Below are positions 26,602 through 36,900 of a stretch of DNA of 64,000 bases, in pieces. The notes under the pieces were generated by a model. That model was not told the DNA's origin and did not search any database. It saw only the letters and a list, made by a program, of their open reading frames with translations. How positions within the stretch are numbered: the stretch's first letter is position 1; each line of letters starts with the position of its first letter. Source of the DNA: Gemmatimonas phototrophica (GTDB lineage Bacteria; Gemmatimonadota; Gemmatimonadetes; Gemmatimonadales; Gemmatimonadaceae); contig NZ_CP011454.1 in NCBI RefSeq assembly GCF_000695095.2, positions 3,720,001 to 3,784,000 of the forward strand, read 5' to 3'. A program made the translations under genes and the position numbers.

Positions 26602-28710
26602 ATGTCAAGCAACCGTACCACCACCACCACCGCCGCCGCCCGCAACACCAAGAAGAACGCCGCCACCAAGCGTTCCGGCGGACGCGCCACCGCGACCCCC
26701 GCGCCCCGTCCACGCGGCGCCACCGTTGCCGTAGCGGCCGCGGAAGCCGCTGCCGCCGCGGCCGCGAGCGAAATTGAAACGTTCCGTACCCTGTTCTCAG
26801 AGTACGAAGCGCAGATCAATGCGATCAACACGTCGATGGCCGTGATCGAATTCGATCTCGACGGAACAGTCCTGACGGCCAACGACAACTTTCTGAACAC
26901 GCTCGGCTACACGTTGGCCGAGGTGCAGGGCAAGCATCATAGCCTGTTCGTTGACGACAGCTACAAGGCCAGTGACGCCTATCGCGCCTTCTGGACGAAG
27001 CTGCGCCGTGGCGAGTTTGATAGTGGCGAATACAAGCGCATTGGCAAGGGTGGCCGCGAGGTCTGGATTCAGGCCTCGTACAACCCTGTGCGCGACGGAG
27101 AGGGCAGGCTCACCAAGGTAGTGAAGTACGCGCAGGACATTACCGAGCGCAGCAAGCAGATGGCCGACTTCGCGGGGCAGGTTACGGCGATCGGTCGGTC
27201 GAACGCGGTGATCGAGTTTGATCTGGATGGCAATATTCTGCAGGCCAACGACAACTTCCTGGCGGCGGTCGGCTACACGCTCGGCGATATCGTGGGCAAG
27301 CACCACAGCCTGTTCGTGGACGAATCCTACAAGAACAGCGCGGAGTATCGGGAGTTCTGGGCCAAGCTGCGCCGTGGCGAGTTCCATTCCGGGGAGTACA
27401 AGCGCCTTGCCCGTGGCGGCAAGGAGATCTACATCAGCGCGTCGTACAACCCGATTCGCGACCGGGATGGCAAGGTGTTCAAGGTCGTGAAGTACGCGAC
27501 GGACGCGACGGAAGCGGTGCGCATGCGGGAGGAAATGGCGCTCTTCAAGCCGATGGTGGAGAATGCCAAGGTCAACCTCATGCTCTGTGACCTCGACTAT
27601 ACCATCAAGTACATCAATCCGGCGTCGGTGGCGACACTGCGACGGATCGAGCAGCACTTGCCGGTAAAGGCCGACCAGATTGTAGGCCAGAAGATTGACA
27701 TCTTCCACAAGGACCCGGCACATCAGCGAGCCATGCTGGCCACCGACAAGCACCTGCCGCACAACGCGAAGATTCGAGTCGGCCCCGAGCACCTCGACCT
27801 GAATGCCGTGGCGATTTACGACAAGAACGGCAAGTACGTGGGACCGATGGTCAACTGGTCGATCATTACTGGTCAGGTGAAGATGGCCGACGACTTCGAG
27901 AACACCGTCGCCACCATTGCCAGTGTCGTGAGCTCCTCGTCTACCGAGCTCGAAGCCAGCGCGCAGGGCATGGCGGCGTCGTCGGAGGAGACGTCACGTC
28001 AGGCGCAGGCGGTGGCCGCCGCATCCGAGCAAGCCACGCGCAACGTGCAGACCGTCGCCAGTTCGGCGGAGGAACTCACGGCCAGCATTCGTGAGATTGC
28101 CAGCCGAGTACAGGAAGCGTCGCAGATCTCGCAGGTGGCCGTAAAGAAGGCCGGCGACACCACGGATACCATGGCGCGTCTGGGCAACTCGAGCCAGGAG
28201 ATTGGCCAGGTGGTGAAGGTGATCACCTCCATTGCACAGCAGACCAACCTGCTGGCACTGAACGCCACCATTGAAGCAGCGCGGGCAGGGGAGGCGGGCA
28301 AGGGCTTTGCAGTCGTCGCGAACGAGGTGAAGGAACTGGCGCGGCAGACGGCCAAGGCCACGGAGGAAATTGGCAGCAAGATTGCCGGGGTTCAGTCAGA
28401 GACGAACAGCGCGATCGGTGCCATCCGGGAAATCACCGAGGTCATCTCGAAGATCAACGAGATCTCCACCACGATTGCCGGCGCGGTTGAAGAGCAGAAC
28501 GCGGCCACCAGCGAGATCTCCCGCAATGTGGGCGAGGCCGCTCGCGGCACAGCGGAGGTCAGCTCGAGTATCTCCATGGTCACGCAGGTGGCTGCGGAAG
28601 GCGGGCGGACGGCAGAGAACATCAAGGGGGCAGCGTCGCAGCTGTCGCATGAGTCGGAGCGGCTGAACTCGGCTGTCACCGATTTCCTGACAAAGATGCG
28701 CGCGCTCTGA
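26602..28710 (+). CDS. Soluble methyl-accepting chemoreceptor with three PAS domains
   Basis: A 702-residue receptor with no membrane segment, so a cytoplasmic sensor. Residues 1-57 are a low-complexity Thr/Lys/Arg/Ala tail resembling histone H1. PAS1 (about 75-180) and PAS2 (about 195-305) are near duplicates: both contain AVIEFDLDG, a GKHHSLFVD segment, FW-KLRRGEF-SGEYKR and ASYNP-RD. PAS3 (about 318-430) is diverged. The signalling hairpin (about 440-700) carries the conserved tip [20 protein letters not shown]. No C-terminal CheR-docking pentapeptide is present. PAS receptors of this type sense redox, oxygen or light indirectly through bound cofactors; which cofactor is not visible. AGGA lies eight bases before the ATG. 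Confidence 0.93.
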   Translation: MSSNRTTTTTAAARNTKKNAATKRSGGRATATPAPRPRGATVAVAAAEAAAAAAASEIETFRTLFSEYEAQINAINTSMAVIEFDLDGTVLTANDNFLNTLGYTLAEVQGKHHSLFVDDSYKASDAYRAFWTKLRRGEFDSGEYKRIGKGGREVWIQASYNPVRDGEGRLTKVVKYAQDITERSKQMADFAGQVTAIGRSNAVIEFDLDGNILQANDNFLAAVGYTLGDIVGKHHSLFVDESYKNSAEYREFWAKLRRGEFHSGEYKRLARGGKEIYISASYNPIRDRDGKVFKVVKYATDATEAVRMREEMALFKPMVENAKVNLMLCDLDYTIKYINPASVATLRRIEQHLPVKADQIVGQKIDIFHKDPAHQRAMLATDKHLPHNAKIRVGPEHLDLNAVAIYDKNGKYVGPMVNWSIITGQVKMADDFENTVATIASVVSSSSTELEASAQGMAASSEETSRQAQAVAAASEQATRNVQTVASSAEELTASIREIASRVQEASQISQVAVKKAGDTTDTMARLGNSSQEIGQVVKVITSIAQQTNLLALNATIEAARAGEAGKGFAVVANEVKELARQTAKATEEIGSKIAGVQSETNSAIGAIREITEVISKINEISTTIAGAVEEQNAATSEISRNVGEAARGTAEVSSSISMVTQVAAEGGRTAENIKGAASQLSHESERLNSAVTDFLTKMRAL

Positions 28711-28776
28711 GCCGATACCCCAGGGCAGGCGGGCGTGCCGCACGCCGCCTGCCCTGATTTCCGATCTGAGGATCCG

Positions 28777-29145
28777 ATGAAGCATATTCTCGTCGTTGAC
28801 GACTCGCCTACGATCCGCAAGGCGATCCGCCGCATTCTGGAGCAGCTGGGCCATGTCGTGGAAGAGGTGGGAGATGGCCAGGAGGCCATCACGCGCCTGG
28901 AAGGGGGCGGACGCTTCGACGCCATTCTCTGCGACATTGACATGCCGGTCATGGACGGTCTCGCCTTTCTTGGTGAGCTGCCCAAGCACCCGCGCATTTC
29001 GGCACCCCCTATCATCATGTGCACAACGCACACCAGCTTCGACAAGATTTCGCTGGCGCTGACGCTGGGGGCGTCGGAATACATCATGAAGCCGTTTGAC
29101 GCCGACATCATTGGCTCAAAGCTCGACGCCTGCGGGGTCTCGTGA
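28777..29145 (+). CDS. cheY: Chemotaxis response regulator CheY
   Basis: A 122-residue single receiver domain. The acidic pocket is Asp8-Asp9 (VVDDSPTIRK), the phospho-acceptor is Asp53 (LCDIDMPVMDG), the switch residue is Thr in MCTTHT, and the conserved Lys lies in YIMKPFD. Phosphorylated by CheA, it would act on the motility apparatus. ATG preceded by GAGGA four bases upstream; the frame is open upstream but without support. Its stop overlaps cheB (GTGA). Confidence 0.93.
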   Translation: MKHILVVDDSPTIRKAIRRILEQLGHVVEEVGDGQEAITRLEGGGRFDAILCDIDMPVMDGLAFLGELPKHPRISAPPIIMCTTHTSFDKISLALTLGASEYIMKPFDADIIGSKLDACGVS

Positions 29146-30257
29146 CCTCTTCCACTGCGCCGATCCGCGTACTCATCGTGGACGACAGCGCCGTGATCCG
29201 CGGGGCCCTTGGTCGCATTATCGATGCCGAGCGAGACATGACGGTGGCGACCACCGCGCCCAATGGGCGGCTGGCGCTTGATGCACTCAAGCACACCAAG
29301 GTGGATGTGGTGCTGCTGGATGTCGAAATGCCGGAGATGGACGGGATTACCGCCCTGCCGCGCATCCTGTCAGGGTATCCGGACACACGCGTAATCATGG
29401 CCAGCAGCATCACGCAGAGTGGTGCCGAGGTCACACTGCAAGCGCTGGCGTTGGGAGCAGCCGACTATATCACGAAACCGGCTGCACGTTCCGGGTCCAG
29501 TACCCTGGCAGCCATGCAGGCGGAAATCGTGGCCAAAGTACGGGCCATTGGACGGGCCGCCCATGGACGGAGTGCCAGGTTGGGAACGGGGGCGGCATCC
29601 AAAAACACCGCGGGAACGGCAGGTGGAACCGCGTACACGCCGCCGTCCGCGCTGCTGGCGTCAAAGCATGGCAACGCCGCCCCACGGGTACTGACCATTG
29701 CCTCCAGCACCGGCGGGCCCAACGCGCTGGCGGAGGTGCTGAGTGGACTGCCAAGCGATTTCCCGTTGCCAGTACTCATTACGCAGCACATGCCGGCGGT
29801 CTTCACGGGCCTTCTGGCACAACGGTTGGAGCGGGACTGCGGTCGGCCCTGCACCGAAGCGGTGGATGGTGAACCCATCCTGGCCAATCACACCTACGTT
29901 GCTCCAGGTGGCTTCCACATGATTGTGCGAACCGAGGAAGCAAAGCCGTACATTCAGCTGACGGTCACGGAGCCGGAAAACTACTGTCGTCCCTCGGCTG
30001 ATCCGATGTTCCGGTCGGTGTCGTCGATCTACGGGGCGAGCACGCTCGCGGTCGTACTGACCGGCATGGGCGACGACGGCATGCGAGGCGCACGAGCGAT
30101 CCATGAGCGCGGCGGGCGTGTGCTGGTCCAGGATGAAGCAACCAGTGTGGTGTGGGGGATGCCGGGCGCGGTGGCCAATGCGGGCCTGGCGTCGGCGATC
30201 CTGCCCCTTTCAGCAATTGCCGAGGCGATTCAGGCCTCCTGCGGAGTACCAGTATGA
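29142..30257 (+). CDS. cheB: Chemotaxis protein-glutamate methylesterase CheB
   Basis: 371 residues: an N-terminal receiver (Asp60 in LLDVEMPEMDG), a linker of about 50 residues, and a C-terminal methylesterase domain with catalytic Ser189 (IASSTGGPNALAEVL), His216 (ITQHMP) and Asp312 (LTGMGDDGM). It removes methyl groups from receptors and deamidates glutamines for adaptation. GTG start in a GTGA overlap with cheY. Next to cheR, completing the adaptation pair. Confidence 0.95.
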   Translation: MTSSTAPIRVLIVDDSAVIRGALGRIIDAERDMTVATTAPNGRLALDALKHTKVDVVLLDVEMPEMDGITALPRILSGYPDTRVIMASSITQSGAEVTLQALALGAADYITKPAARSGSSTLAAMQAEIVAKVRAIGRAAHGRSARLGTGAASKNTAGTAGGTAYTPPSALLASKHGNAAPRVLTIASSTGGPNALAEVLSGLPSDFPLPVLITQHMPAVFTGLLAQRLERDCGRPCTEAVDGEPILANHTYVAPGGFHMIVRTEEAKPYIQLTVTEPENYCRPSADPMFRSVSSIYGASTLAVVLTGMGDDGMRGARAIHERGGRVLVQDEATSVVWGMPGAVANAGLASAILPLSAIAEAIQASCGVPV

Positions 30258-31105
30258 TAGCGGCCGAGGACTATGGATTTCTGAGTGACCTGCTGAAGAA
30301 ACACAGCGGGCTCGCCCTGGGACCTGGTAAGGAATATCTGCTCGAGAGTCGCCTGCCTTCGGTGGCGGTGACATACGGACACGCGGATGTTCCGCAACTG
30401 GTCAAGGCATTGCGCTCAATGCCGTCGAAGCAAATGGTGAAGCATGTCTGCGATGCCATGACGACGAACGAAACGATGTTCTTCCGCGATGGGAAGCCGT
30501 TCGTCACGCTGGAGAAGGAGTTGCTGCCAGCGGCCGCTAAACGCGCCAAGGCACAGGGGCGGAGTGTTCGCTTGTGGTGTGCTGCCAGCTCCACCGGTCA
30601 GGAGCCGTATACGATTGCCATGATCGTGGCCCAGATGGAGGCACAGCTGGAAGGGGTCCGCGTGGAGATCACGGCGACCGACTTCTCCAGTGCCGCCCTG
30701 GCCCGCGCCAAGGCGGGGATCTACAACCAGTTTGAAGTGCAGCGTGGACTGCCGGTCCAATTGCTGGTGAAGTACTTCAAGCCGCATCCGGAAGGATTCG
30801 AGCTGGTGCCGGATATCCGCAACCGGGTGACCTATCAGGAAATCAACCTGCTCGATCCGTTTCCATCCTTCTGGCAGTTCGACATCATCTTCTGCCGGAA
30901 CGTTCTGATCTATTTTGATGTCCCGACCAAGAAGGACGTCATTGACCGCATGGCGAAGATGTTGATGCCTGGCGGAGGGCTGTTTCTCGGAGGAACGGAG
31001 AGCACCTTGGGAATCACCGAATCGGTGGTGCGGGTGCCGGGCAATGCCGGCGGGCTGTTCTGCCGCCCGCACGATGTGGAGCATCACGCGCCCAAGGCCG
31101 CGTGA
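30254..31105 (+). CDS. cheR: Chemotaxis protein methyltransferase CheR
   Basis: A 283-residue SAM-dependent receptor methyltransferase. The N-terminal helical domain contains the MTTNETMFFRDGKPF motif; the SAM-binding part contains LWCAASSTGQEPYTIAM, ITATDFSSAALARA, and the FDIIFCRNVLIYFD signature. No TPR extension. It starts in an ATGA overlap with cheB. It is the last gene of the chemotaxis operon, 22 bases before a strong hairpin. No cheC, cheD, cheX or cheZ is present in the cluster, so CheY-P removal is unexplained. Confidence 0.95.
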   Translation: MIAAEDYGFLSDLLKKHSGLALGPGKEYLLESRLPSVAVTYGHADVPQLVKALRSMPSKQMVKHVCDAMTTNETMFFRDGKPFVTLEKELLPAAAKRAKAQGRSVRLWCAASSTGQEPYTIAMIVAQMEAQLEGVRVEITATDFSSAALARAKAGIYNQFEVQRGLPVQLLVKYFKPHPEGFELVPDIRNRVTYQEINLLDPFPSFWQFDIIFCRNVLIYFDVPTKKDVIDRMAKMLMPGGGLFLGGTESTLGITESVVRVPGNAGGLFCRPHDVEHHAPKAA

Positions 31106-31122
31106 CGCAACACCACCGCCAA

Positions 31123-31162
31123 ACGCGACGGGCCCCGGAGAGTTATCCGGGGCCCGTTGCGT
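31123..31162. terminator. Strong hairpin between cheR and the convergent small gene
   Basis: A perfect 12-bp stem (ACGGGCCCCGGA and its complement) with a 6-nt loop extends to 17 bp with one G-T pair. It lies 17 bases after the cheR stop and 42 bases before the end of the convergent gene, with no T-tract on either side. Probably a two-way transcription barrier. Confidence 0.6.
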
Positions 31163-31204
31163 GTTGGTGCGTGGTGACGCGAAAACGACCGTGCCGTGTC
31201 GCGC

Positions 31205-31519
31205 CTACTCCAGCCACACGTCAATCTGCCGGTGCGACTCGCTGAGTGTGAAGATCTGCCGGGGATAATGCACCGTCTGGCTGTGCAGATCGGCCATCAT
31301 CTCGTCGAGCGGAATCTCTTCCGCCCGAATTTTGTTCTGCACGTCTTCCGGAATGACTTCCATGAGCCAGCGTGCGCTTTTCGCCGGCAGGGTCACCAGC
31401 ACGCGCTGTTCGCCGTCGCGCACGACGCGGACGCGCAGATGCTGGGCAGGTTCACCGGGGTTGGCAGCCGGAGCGGTGCCGAAGAAGCTGCGGACCCAGG
31501 TATATGGGCAGCGGGCCAT
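31205..31519 (-). CDS. Small protein of unknown function
   Basis: A 104-residue protein with no recognised family. The first 30 residues (MARCPYTWVRSFFG, then Pro/Ala) lead to a compact region: LRVRVVRDGEQRVLVTLPAK, then a helical part (WLMEVIPEDVQNKIRAEEIP, LDEMMADL) and a final strand HRQIDVWLE. There is no signal peptide or membrane segment. ATG at 31519 was chosen; GTG 31543 is possible. No Shine-Dalgarno. An inverted-repeat element begins 84 bases upstream. It is convergent with the chemotaxis operon; nothing links the two functionally. Confidence 0.6.
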   Translation of the reverse strand: MARCPYTWVRSFFGTAPAANPGEPAQHLRVRVVRDGEQRVLVTLPAKSARWLMEVIPEDVQNKIRAEEIPLDEMMADLHSQTVHYPRQIFTLSESHRQIDVWLE

Positions 31520-31602
31520 GAGCGGTGGGGTAGGAGAACACACACTGTGGCCGCGGCGGCGCGGTTACCCCAGAGTATCGGCTACACGCAGACAGAACTG
31601 CA

Positions 31603-31740
31603 GGTAACGGCGTTATGATAAAAGCGTTATGGGTTACCGGGTTACCGCGTTACGGCGGGAACTGCACTGGAGGTGCCGCGATTCCGCGGTTCCGCAGTTA
31701 CTCGGTAACCCGATAACCCATAACCCATAACGCTGTTACC
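31603..31740. repeat. Inverted-repeat element, copy A
   Basis: 138 bp bounded by GGTAACGGCGTTATG on the left and the complement of GGTAACAGCGTTATGGG on the right. The arms (about 60 bp, imperfect) contain the phrase GGGTTACCGGGTTACCG or GGGTTATCGGGTTACCGAG. It would fold into a long hairpin with a loop of about 15-20 bases. The right end stops one base before the start codon of the decarboxylase gene. Same family as copies B and C. Confidence 0.85.
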
Positions 31741-31741
31741 G

Positions 31742-33190
31742 ATGTCGCTGACTGGCGATTTGTCTCCTGATGAATTTCGCGCCGCTGCTCATTCTGCAGT
31801 CGACTGGATTGCCGATTATCTCGAGCACAGCGAACGCTATCCCGTTCGCAGTGCCGTGGCACCAGGCGCCATCCGGGCACAGCTCCCCGCGTCGCCGCCA
31901 CAACAAGGGGAACCGCTGGCGGCCATGCTGCATGATGTGGAGCACACGCTGCTGCCCGGGATCACGCACTGGAATCATCCGGCGTTTTTTGCCTATTTCG
32001 CCAATTCCGCGTCGTACCCCGGCATTCTCGGGGAGCTGCTGACCGCCGGATTGAACGCGAACGGCATGCTGTGGATTACGAGTCCGGCGGTCACGGAGCT
32101 TGAGGCGGTCACGCTCGATTGGTTACGGCAGCTCATGGCCTTGGGCGACGGCTGGTTTGGGCAGATCACCGATACCGCCAGTATGAGCACGTTCTACGCG
32201 CTGGCAGCAGCGCGTGAACGGGCCGGCTTTGATGTGCGCACCAAGGGGATGGCGGCACGTCCGGAGCTGCCGCGTCTGCGGGTCTATTGCAGCGAACACG
32301 CCCATTCGTCGATCGACAAGGCGGTCATTGCGCTGGGACTGGGTCTCGAGAATCTGGTGAAGATTCCGGCCGATGATCAGTTCCGGATGCGGGCCGCGTT
32401 GCTGGAGGACGCCATCGCGGCAGATGTGGCCGCTGGATATCATCCGCTCGCCGTGGTCCCGTGCGTAGGCACGACCAGTACCACGAGTATTGATCCCGTC
32501 ACCGTCGTGGTGCGCATTGCGCGTCGCTACGGGTGCTGGGTGCACGTCGATGCGGCGTACGGCGGCGTGGCGGCCATTGTGCCGGAACTGCAATACATCC
32601 TGGACGGCGTGGACGCCGCGGATTCCTTCGTGGTGAATCCGCACAAGTGGCTCTTCACCCCCATGGATTGCTCCGTGCTGTACACCCGCGATGCGGCCGC
32701 GCTCAAGCGGGCGTTTGCCTTGCTCCCCGAATACCTGGTGACGCAGACGCAAGGTGATGCCGTCAACCTCATGGACTATGGCATCCAGTTGGGGCGGCGT
32801 TTCCGTGCGCTCAAACTCTGGATGGTATTGCGTGCCTTCGGGCAGGACGGACTAGCCGAACGCATCCGGTTTCACTGCGAACTGGCGCGTGAGTTTGCCG
32901 GGATGGTGCACTTCGAGGGCGGCTGGGAATTGACGGCCCCGGTCACGCTGTCGTTGGTCTGTTTCCGACTGGCCCCTTCAGGAGCAACCGAGCAACAGCT
33001 GGCCACGCTCAATGCCGCCATCATGGAGCGGGTAAATGCCCGCGGCCATGTCTACCTGTCGCACACCAAACTCGGGGACCGGTACACGCTGCGCCTGGCG
33101 ATTGGCAACATCCGAACGGATCGCCAGCATGTGGAGCTGGCGTGGCGTGAGCTTCGCGAGGCGGCGGCCGCGATAACCCAGGGCGAGTAA
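31742..33190 (+). CDS. PLP-dependent group II (aromatic-L-amino-acid type) decarboxylase
   Basis: A 482-residue fold-type I decarboxylase. The PLP lysine is Lys302 in VVNPHKWLFTPMDCS; His187 (SEHAHSSIDKA) stacks on PLP and Asp270 (WVHVDAAYGG) pairs with its nitrogen. FFAYFANSASYPGILGELL and the IQLGRRFRALKLW stretch match plant and animal DOPA/tyrosine/tryptophan decarboxylases. The product would be an aromatic amine such as tyramine or tryptamine; substrate choice cannot be read from sequence. The ATG follows directly after an inverted-repeat element, so the leader and any ribosome-binding site come from the repeat; none resembles Shine-Dalgarno. Confidence 0.9.
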   Translation: MSLTGDLSPDEFRAAAHSAVDWIADYLEHSERYPVRSAVAPGAIRAQLPASPPQQGEPLAAMLHDVEHTLLPGITHWNHPAFFAYFANSASYPGILGELLTAGLNANGMLWITSPAVTELEAVTLDWLRQLMALGDGWFGQITDTASMSTFYALAAARERAGFDVRTKGMAARPELPRLRVYCSEHAHSSIDKAVIALGLGLENLVKIPADDQFRMRAALLEDAIAADVAAGYHPLAVVPCVGTTSTTSIDPVTVVVRIARRYGCWVHVDAAYGGVAAIVPELQYILDGVDAADSFVVNPHKWLFTPMDCSVLYTRDAAALKRAFALLPEYLVTQTQGDAVNLMDYGIQLGRRFRALKLWMVLRAFGQDGLAERIRFHCELAREFAGMVHFEGGWELTAPVTLSLVCFRLAPSGATEQQLATLNAAIMERVNARGHVYLSHTKLGDRYTLRLAIGNIRTDRQHVELAWRELREAAAAITQGE

Positions 33191-33200
33191 GCGGATGTGA

Positions 33201-33854
33201 TTACGAAGGGGTCGCGTCGGTGGGCTTGGAGCGTTTCGCCAGCGCACGACGCTCGGCCTTTCGCTCTCGGCGACGACGCTGCCAGCGCAGAAAGGCGAAG
33301 ACCGCCACCGTAACCACGAGGGCGCCCACAAGTTCGCCCACCTTGTCGAGGTGACCGATTGCCTGCACCGCGGCCTCGCCGGCCACGTACCCCACGCCGG
33401 TAAAGACCGCCGTCCACGCGAGCGACCCCACCAACGACACCGGCAGGAACACCAGCAAAGGGACCTGCGCCGCGCCACACGCCATGGGCAGCACAATACG
33501 CAGGCCGAACGCGAATCGCACGAGGAACGAGGCGGTCAGCGGATTGCGTCGCACGACACGCAGGGCCACGGTGCCGGTGGCCCTTGTTCGTGGAAAGCGA
33601 CGGCGAATGGCTTCCCATTTGAGACGCCCGAGGGCGTACAGCAGCGCCGTGGCAATCCAGCCCCCCAGGGTAATGCCCATGATGAGTGGCGACAGGCGCA
33701 GTTCGCCCTCGTGCACGGCAATACCGCCGAAGATGGGGGCCAGCTCTTCGGTGATGATAGCGGACGCGCCGAGGACGATGTACGTCCACGGCGCGTCGGT
33801 CAGCACGGCAAGCCACGAGGCTTCGGCAACAAGGAGGGGGACCGGCAGGCGCAT
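33201..33854 (-). CDS. DedA-family membrane protein
   Basis: A 217-residue integral membrane protein of the DedA / SNARE-associated family. Motifs: AIITEELAPIFGG near the N-terminus, GGWIATALLYALGRLKWEAIRRRF, FLVRFAFGLRIVLPMACGAAQVP (the conserved Arg-containing re-entrant region), and LVGSLAWTAVFTGVGYVAG. It ends with a membrane helix and a highly basic tail. Family members include undecaprenyl-phosphate and phosphatidylethanolamine flippases; the substrate here is unknown. Convergent with the decarboxylase, 10 bases between stops, and 54 bases from the end... of the RND gene's stop at 33909 on the same strand. Confidence 0.88.
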   Translation of the reverse strand: MRLPVPLLVAEASWLAVLTDAPWTYIVLGASAIITEELAPIFGGIAVHEGELRLSPLIMGITLGGWIATALLYALGRLKWEAIRRRFPRTRATGTVALRVVRRNPLTASFLVRFAFGLRIVLPMACGAAQVPLLVFLPVSLVGSLAWTAVFTGVGYVAGEAAVQAIGHLDKVGELVGALVVTVAVFAFLRWQRRRRERKAERRALAKRSKPTDATPS

Positions 33855-33908
33855 ACCTCGGTAATGTAATGCGAGGGTGATGCGCGTTGCCGGAACCTCC
33901 GTAACAGG

Positions 33909-36900
33909 TCAGTCGCCAGCGTCGGGAACGGGCATTTCAAACGTCCGGAACTCCCCGGTACGCGGTGGGGTGAGCCCCACGCGACGCGCCAGGCTGGTAC
34001 GCATCTTGTCAAAAATTTCGTAGAACGTGGGAATCACGAGCAGCGTGAGCACGGTGCTGGTGATGACGCCGCCAATGACGGCGACCCCCAGTGGGGCGCG
34101 GAATTGCGCGCCTTCGCCCCGGCCCAGTGCCACCGGCACCATGCCGGCAATCAGGGCAAAGGTGGTCATGAGAATGGGACGCAACCGGATCGCCCCCGCC
34201 TCAATCAGCGCCTCGCGGAGGGGCATCCCGTTCTTTTCGCGTGCCCACTTGGCGAAGTCGATCAGCAGAATGGCGTTCTTGGCCACGATGCCGCAGAGCA
34301 GAATCACCCCAATGAGACTCATGAGGTTGATGGTGTTGCCCGTAATGGCCAGTGCTCCCATGACACCAATCAGCGACAGCGGCAGAGAGATGAGGATGGA
34401 GATCGGATCCAGGAACGATCCGAACTGCACCACCAGAATGAGATACATCAGCGCCACCGCCACGCCGAGCGCGATGAAGATGCTGCTGAAGACTTCATTC
34501 TGCTGTTCCACCTGTCCACCACTGCTGAGCGACACGCCCGGAGGGAGCTGAATGGAGGCGGTCTTCTTCTCGAGGTCGGCCTGCACCTCCGACAAGGACC
34601 GACCCGCCACGTTGGCCTGCACCTTGATCACGTTTTCGCGATCCAGGTGATTGACCACGGCAGGGCCCAGCTCACTCTTGATGGTGGCCACCTGCGCAAG
34701 CGGAATAAGCGTCGTGCTGTTCCCCTGCCCCACGGCGATGGGCAGCTGAGCCAGATCGTCACCACGCGCCCGCGCTTCGGGAGCCAGTCGCACCATGACC
34801 TTACGGGTCTCGTTGCTCGGGTCCACCCAGTCGCCGGCATCAAGTCCGGCGAAAGCCGGGCGGATGGCCTGTGCGACCTGCCCGACGCTCAGCCCCAACG
34901 ACCCGGCCAGACCGCGATCGATTTGCACGGTCAGCTCAGGCTTCTGCCCCTTCGTGCTGAGTCCCACGTCCACCGCCCCCGGCGTGGACTTGAGCGCGGC
35001 CAGATACTGATCGGCCACCGACTGCAGGGCGGCCTTGTTCTGCCCACGCAGTTCGAGGGAGAACTGCTTTTCCTGTCCGGCAAAGTCGTTGGTGAAGACG
35101 GAGACCGTGGCCCCACCAATGCGCTTCACATCTTCGCGGACTTTGGCGGCCAGCTCCTCGGCGCCCAGCAATCCTGCGGATAGCCGATCGCCCTTGGGCT
35201 TGAGCTTGAGATACACACTGGCCACATCGACCGCGCCACTCACGCCACCGGCGGTAACGAAGGTGTACAACACTTCCTTGTTCTGCAGGGAGTCCGTAGC
35301 CGCCAGCGTTTCGTTGACCTTCTGACGCAGATAGTCCACGTTGGCGCCTGGCGGTGTTTCCACCGTCATCATGAGTTCGGCGTTGTCTTCCAGCGGGAAA
35401 AAGCTGCCCCCGACCCATCCCATGGCCGGCATGGCCAACGCGAACACGAACGTGCTGACGGCCAGCAGCACCATGCTCTTGGGGTGATCGAGCGCCCAGC
35501 CAATGAGCCCGCGATAACCGTTGGCCAAGCCGTTGAACCAGTTGTTGAACCGGTCGAGCAGCTTGGTGAGCCATCCCTTCTGGTGCTCCTCGAGATGCGG
35601 ATCGGGCCAATAGGCCGACAACATCGGATCGAGCGAGAAGGAGACGAACAGCGACACCAGCACCGAGCAGGCAATGGTGAGCGCGAACGGCTTGAACCAT
35701 TGTCCGGATTCACCCTGCAGGAACGCAATGGGCACGAACACCGCAATAATGGAGAACGTCGTGGCGGCTACGGCCAGACCAATTTCATCGGTGCCTTCGC
35801 GTGCCGCCGTGTAGTGGTCTTTCCCCATCTCCACGTGTCGCACGATGTTTTCGCGCACCACGATGGCGTCGTCAATGAGAATGCCGATGGCGAGTGACAA
35901 CCCCAGCAGCGACATCGTGTTGAGGGTGAACCCGAACGCGTACACCGCCACAAAACTGGCCAGCACCGACACCGGCAGCGCCAGGCCGGTGATGACCGTG
36001 GAGCGCCACGAGTTGAGGAAGACGAACACCACCAGCACGGTGAGCGCGGCCCCTTCAATGAGCGCACTCTGCACGTTGTTCACCGAGTTGGTGACGCGCG
36101 TCCCCTTGTTCTTCACCACGTCCAGCTTGGCCCCCTGCGGGGTGAGCACCTTGTCCAGCTCATCCACCTTCTTGATGACCGCTTCGGCCACGGCCGTCGT
36201 GCTGTAGCCCTTGGTCTTCTTGATCTCAATGCCCACGGCATCGCGGCCATTGAAGAGCGCCAGGGTGCGCTGCTCTTCGATGCCGTCTTCCGCGGTGGCT
36301 ACGTCGCCGAGGCGTACCACTCGGCCACCCTTTTCGGCCACCACCAGATTCATGAAGTCCTGCGGGCCATCAAGACGACCGCGCAAGCGAATGGTGCGCT
36401 CGTCGAGCGCCCCGTTCACGCGACCGACCGGCACGGCGAGATTGCCTTGCTGCAGCGCGCCCACCACCTGCGGAACACTCACGCCGGCGGCAATGAGCCG
36501 CTGCGGATCGAGGTTCACCGTGAGCTCGCGCTTTACGGCTCCGGTGACCGACACGTCGGCCACTCCGGGAATGGCGCGGATTTCCCGGGTGACCCCGGGG
36601 TCGGCGAGCAACGTGAGCTGCGCCGGTGTCAGCGTATTGGACGACAAGCCCAGCGTGACAATGGGCGCATCGGTCGGATTGAACTTGCGCAGAATGGGTT
36701 CTTCAATTTCCTGCGGCAGATCCTGACGCTTGGTGCTGATGGCGTCGCGGATATCCTGCGTGGCTTCCTGCAGGTCTTTGGAGTAGACGAACTGGGTGAC
36801 GATCTGCGCGAAGCCGTCGCGGGCTTCTCCGTTGATCGACTTCACCCCGGAGATGGCCTGAATGGCCTCTTCGATGGGCTCAAGGACTTCGCGTTCCACC

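Noticed and set aside
31742-33190. Assignment of the decarboxylase to a specific substrate (DOPA, tyrosine or tryptophan)
   Set aside because: The family is clear but substrate residues cannot be read safely without alignment.
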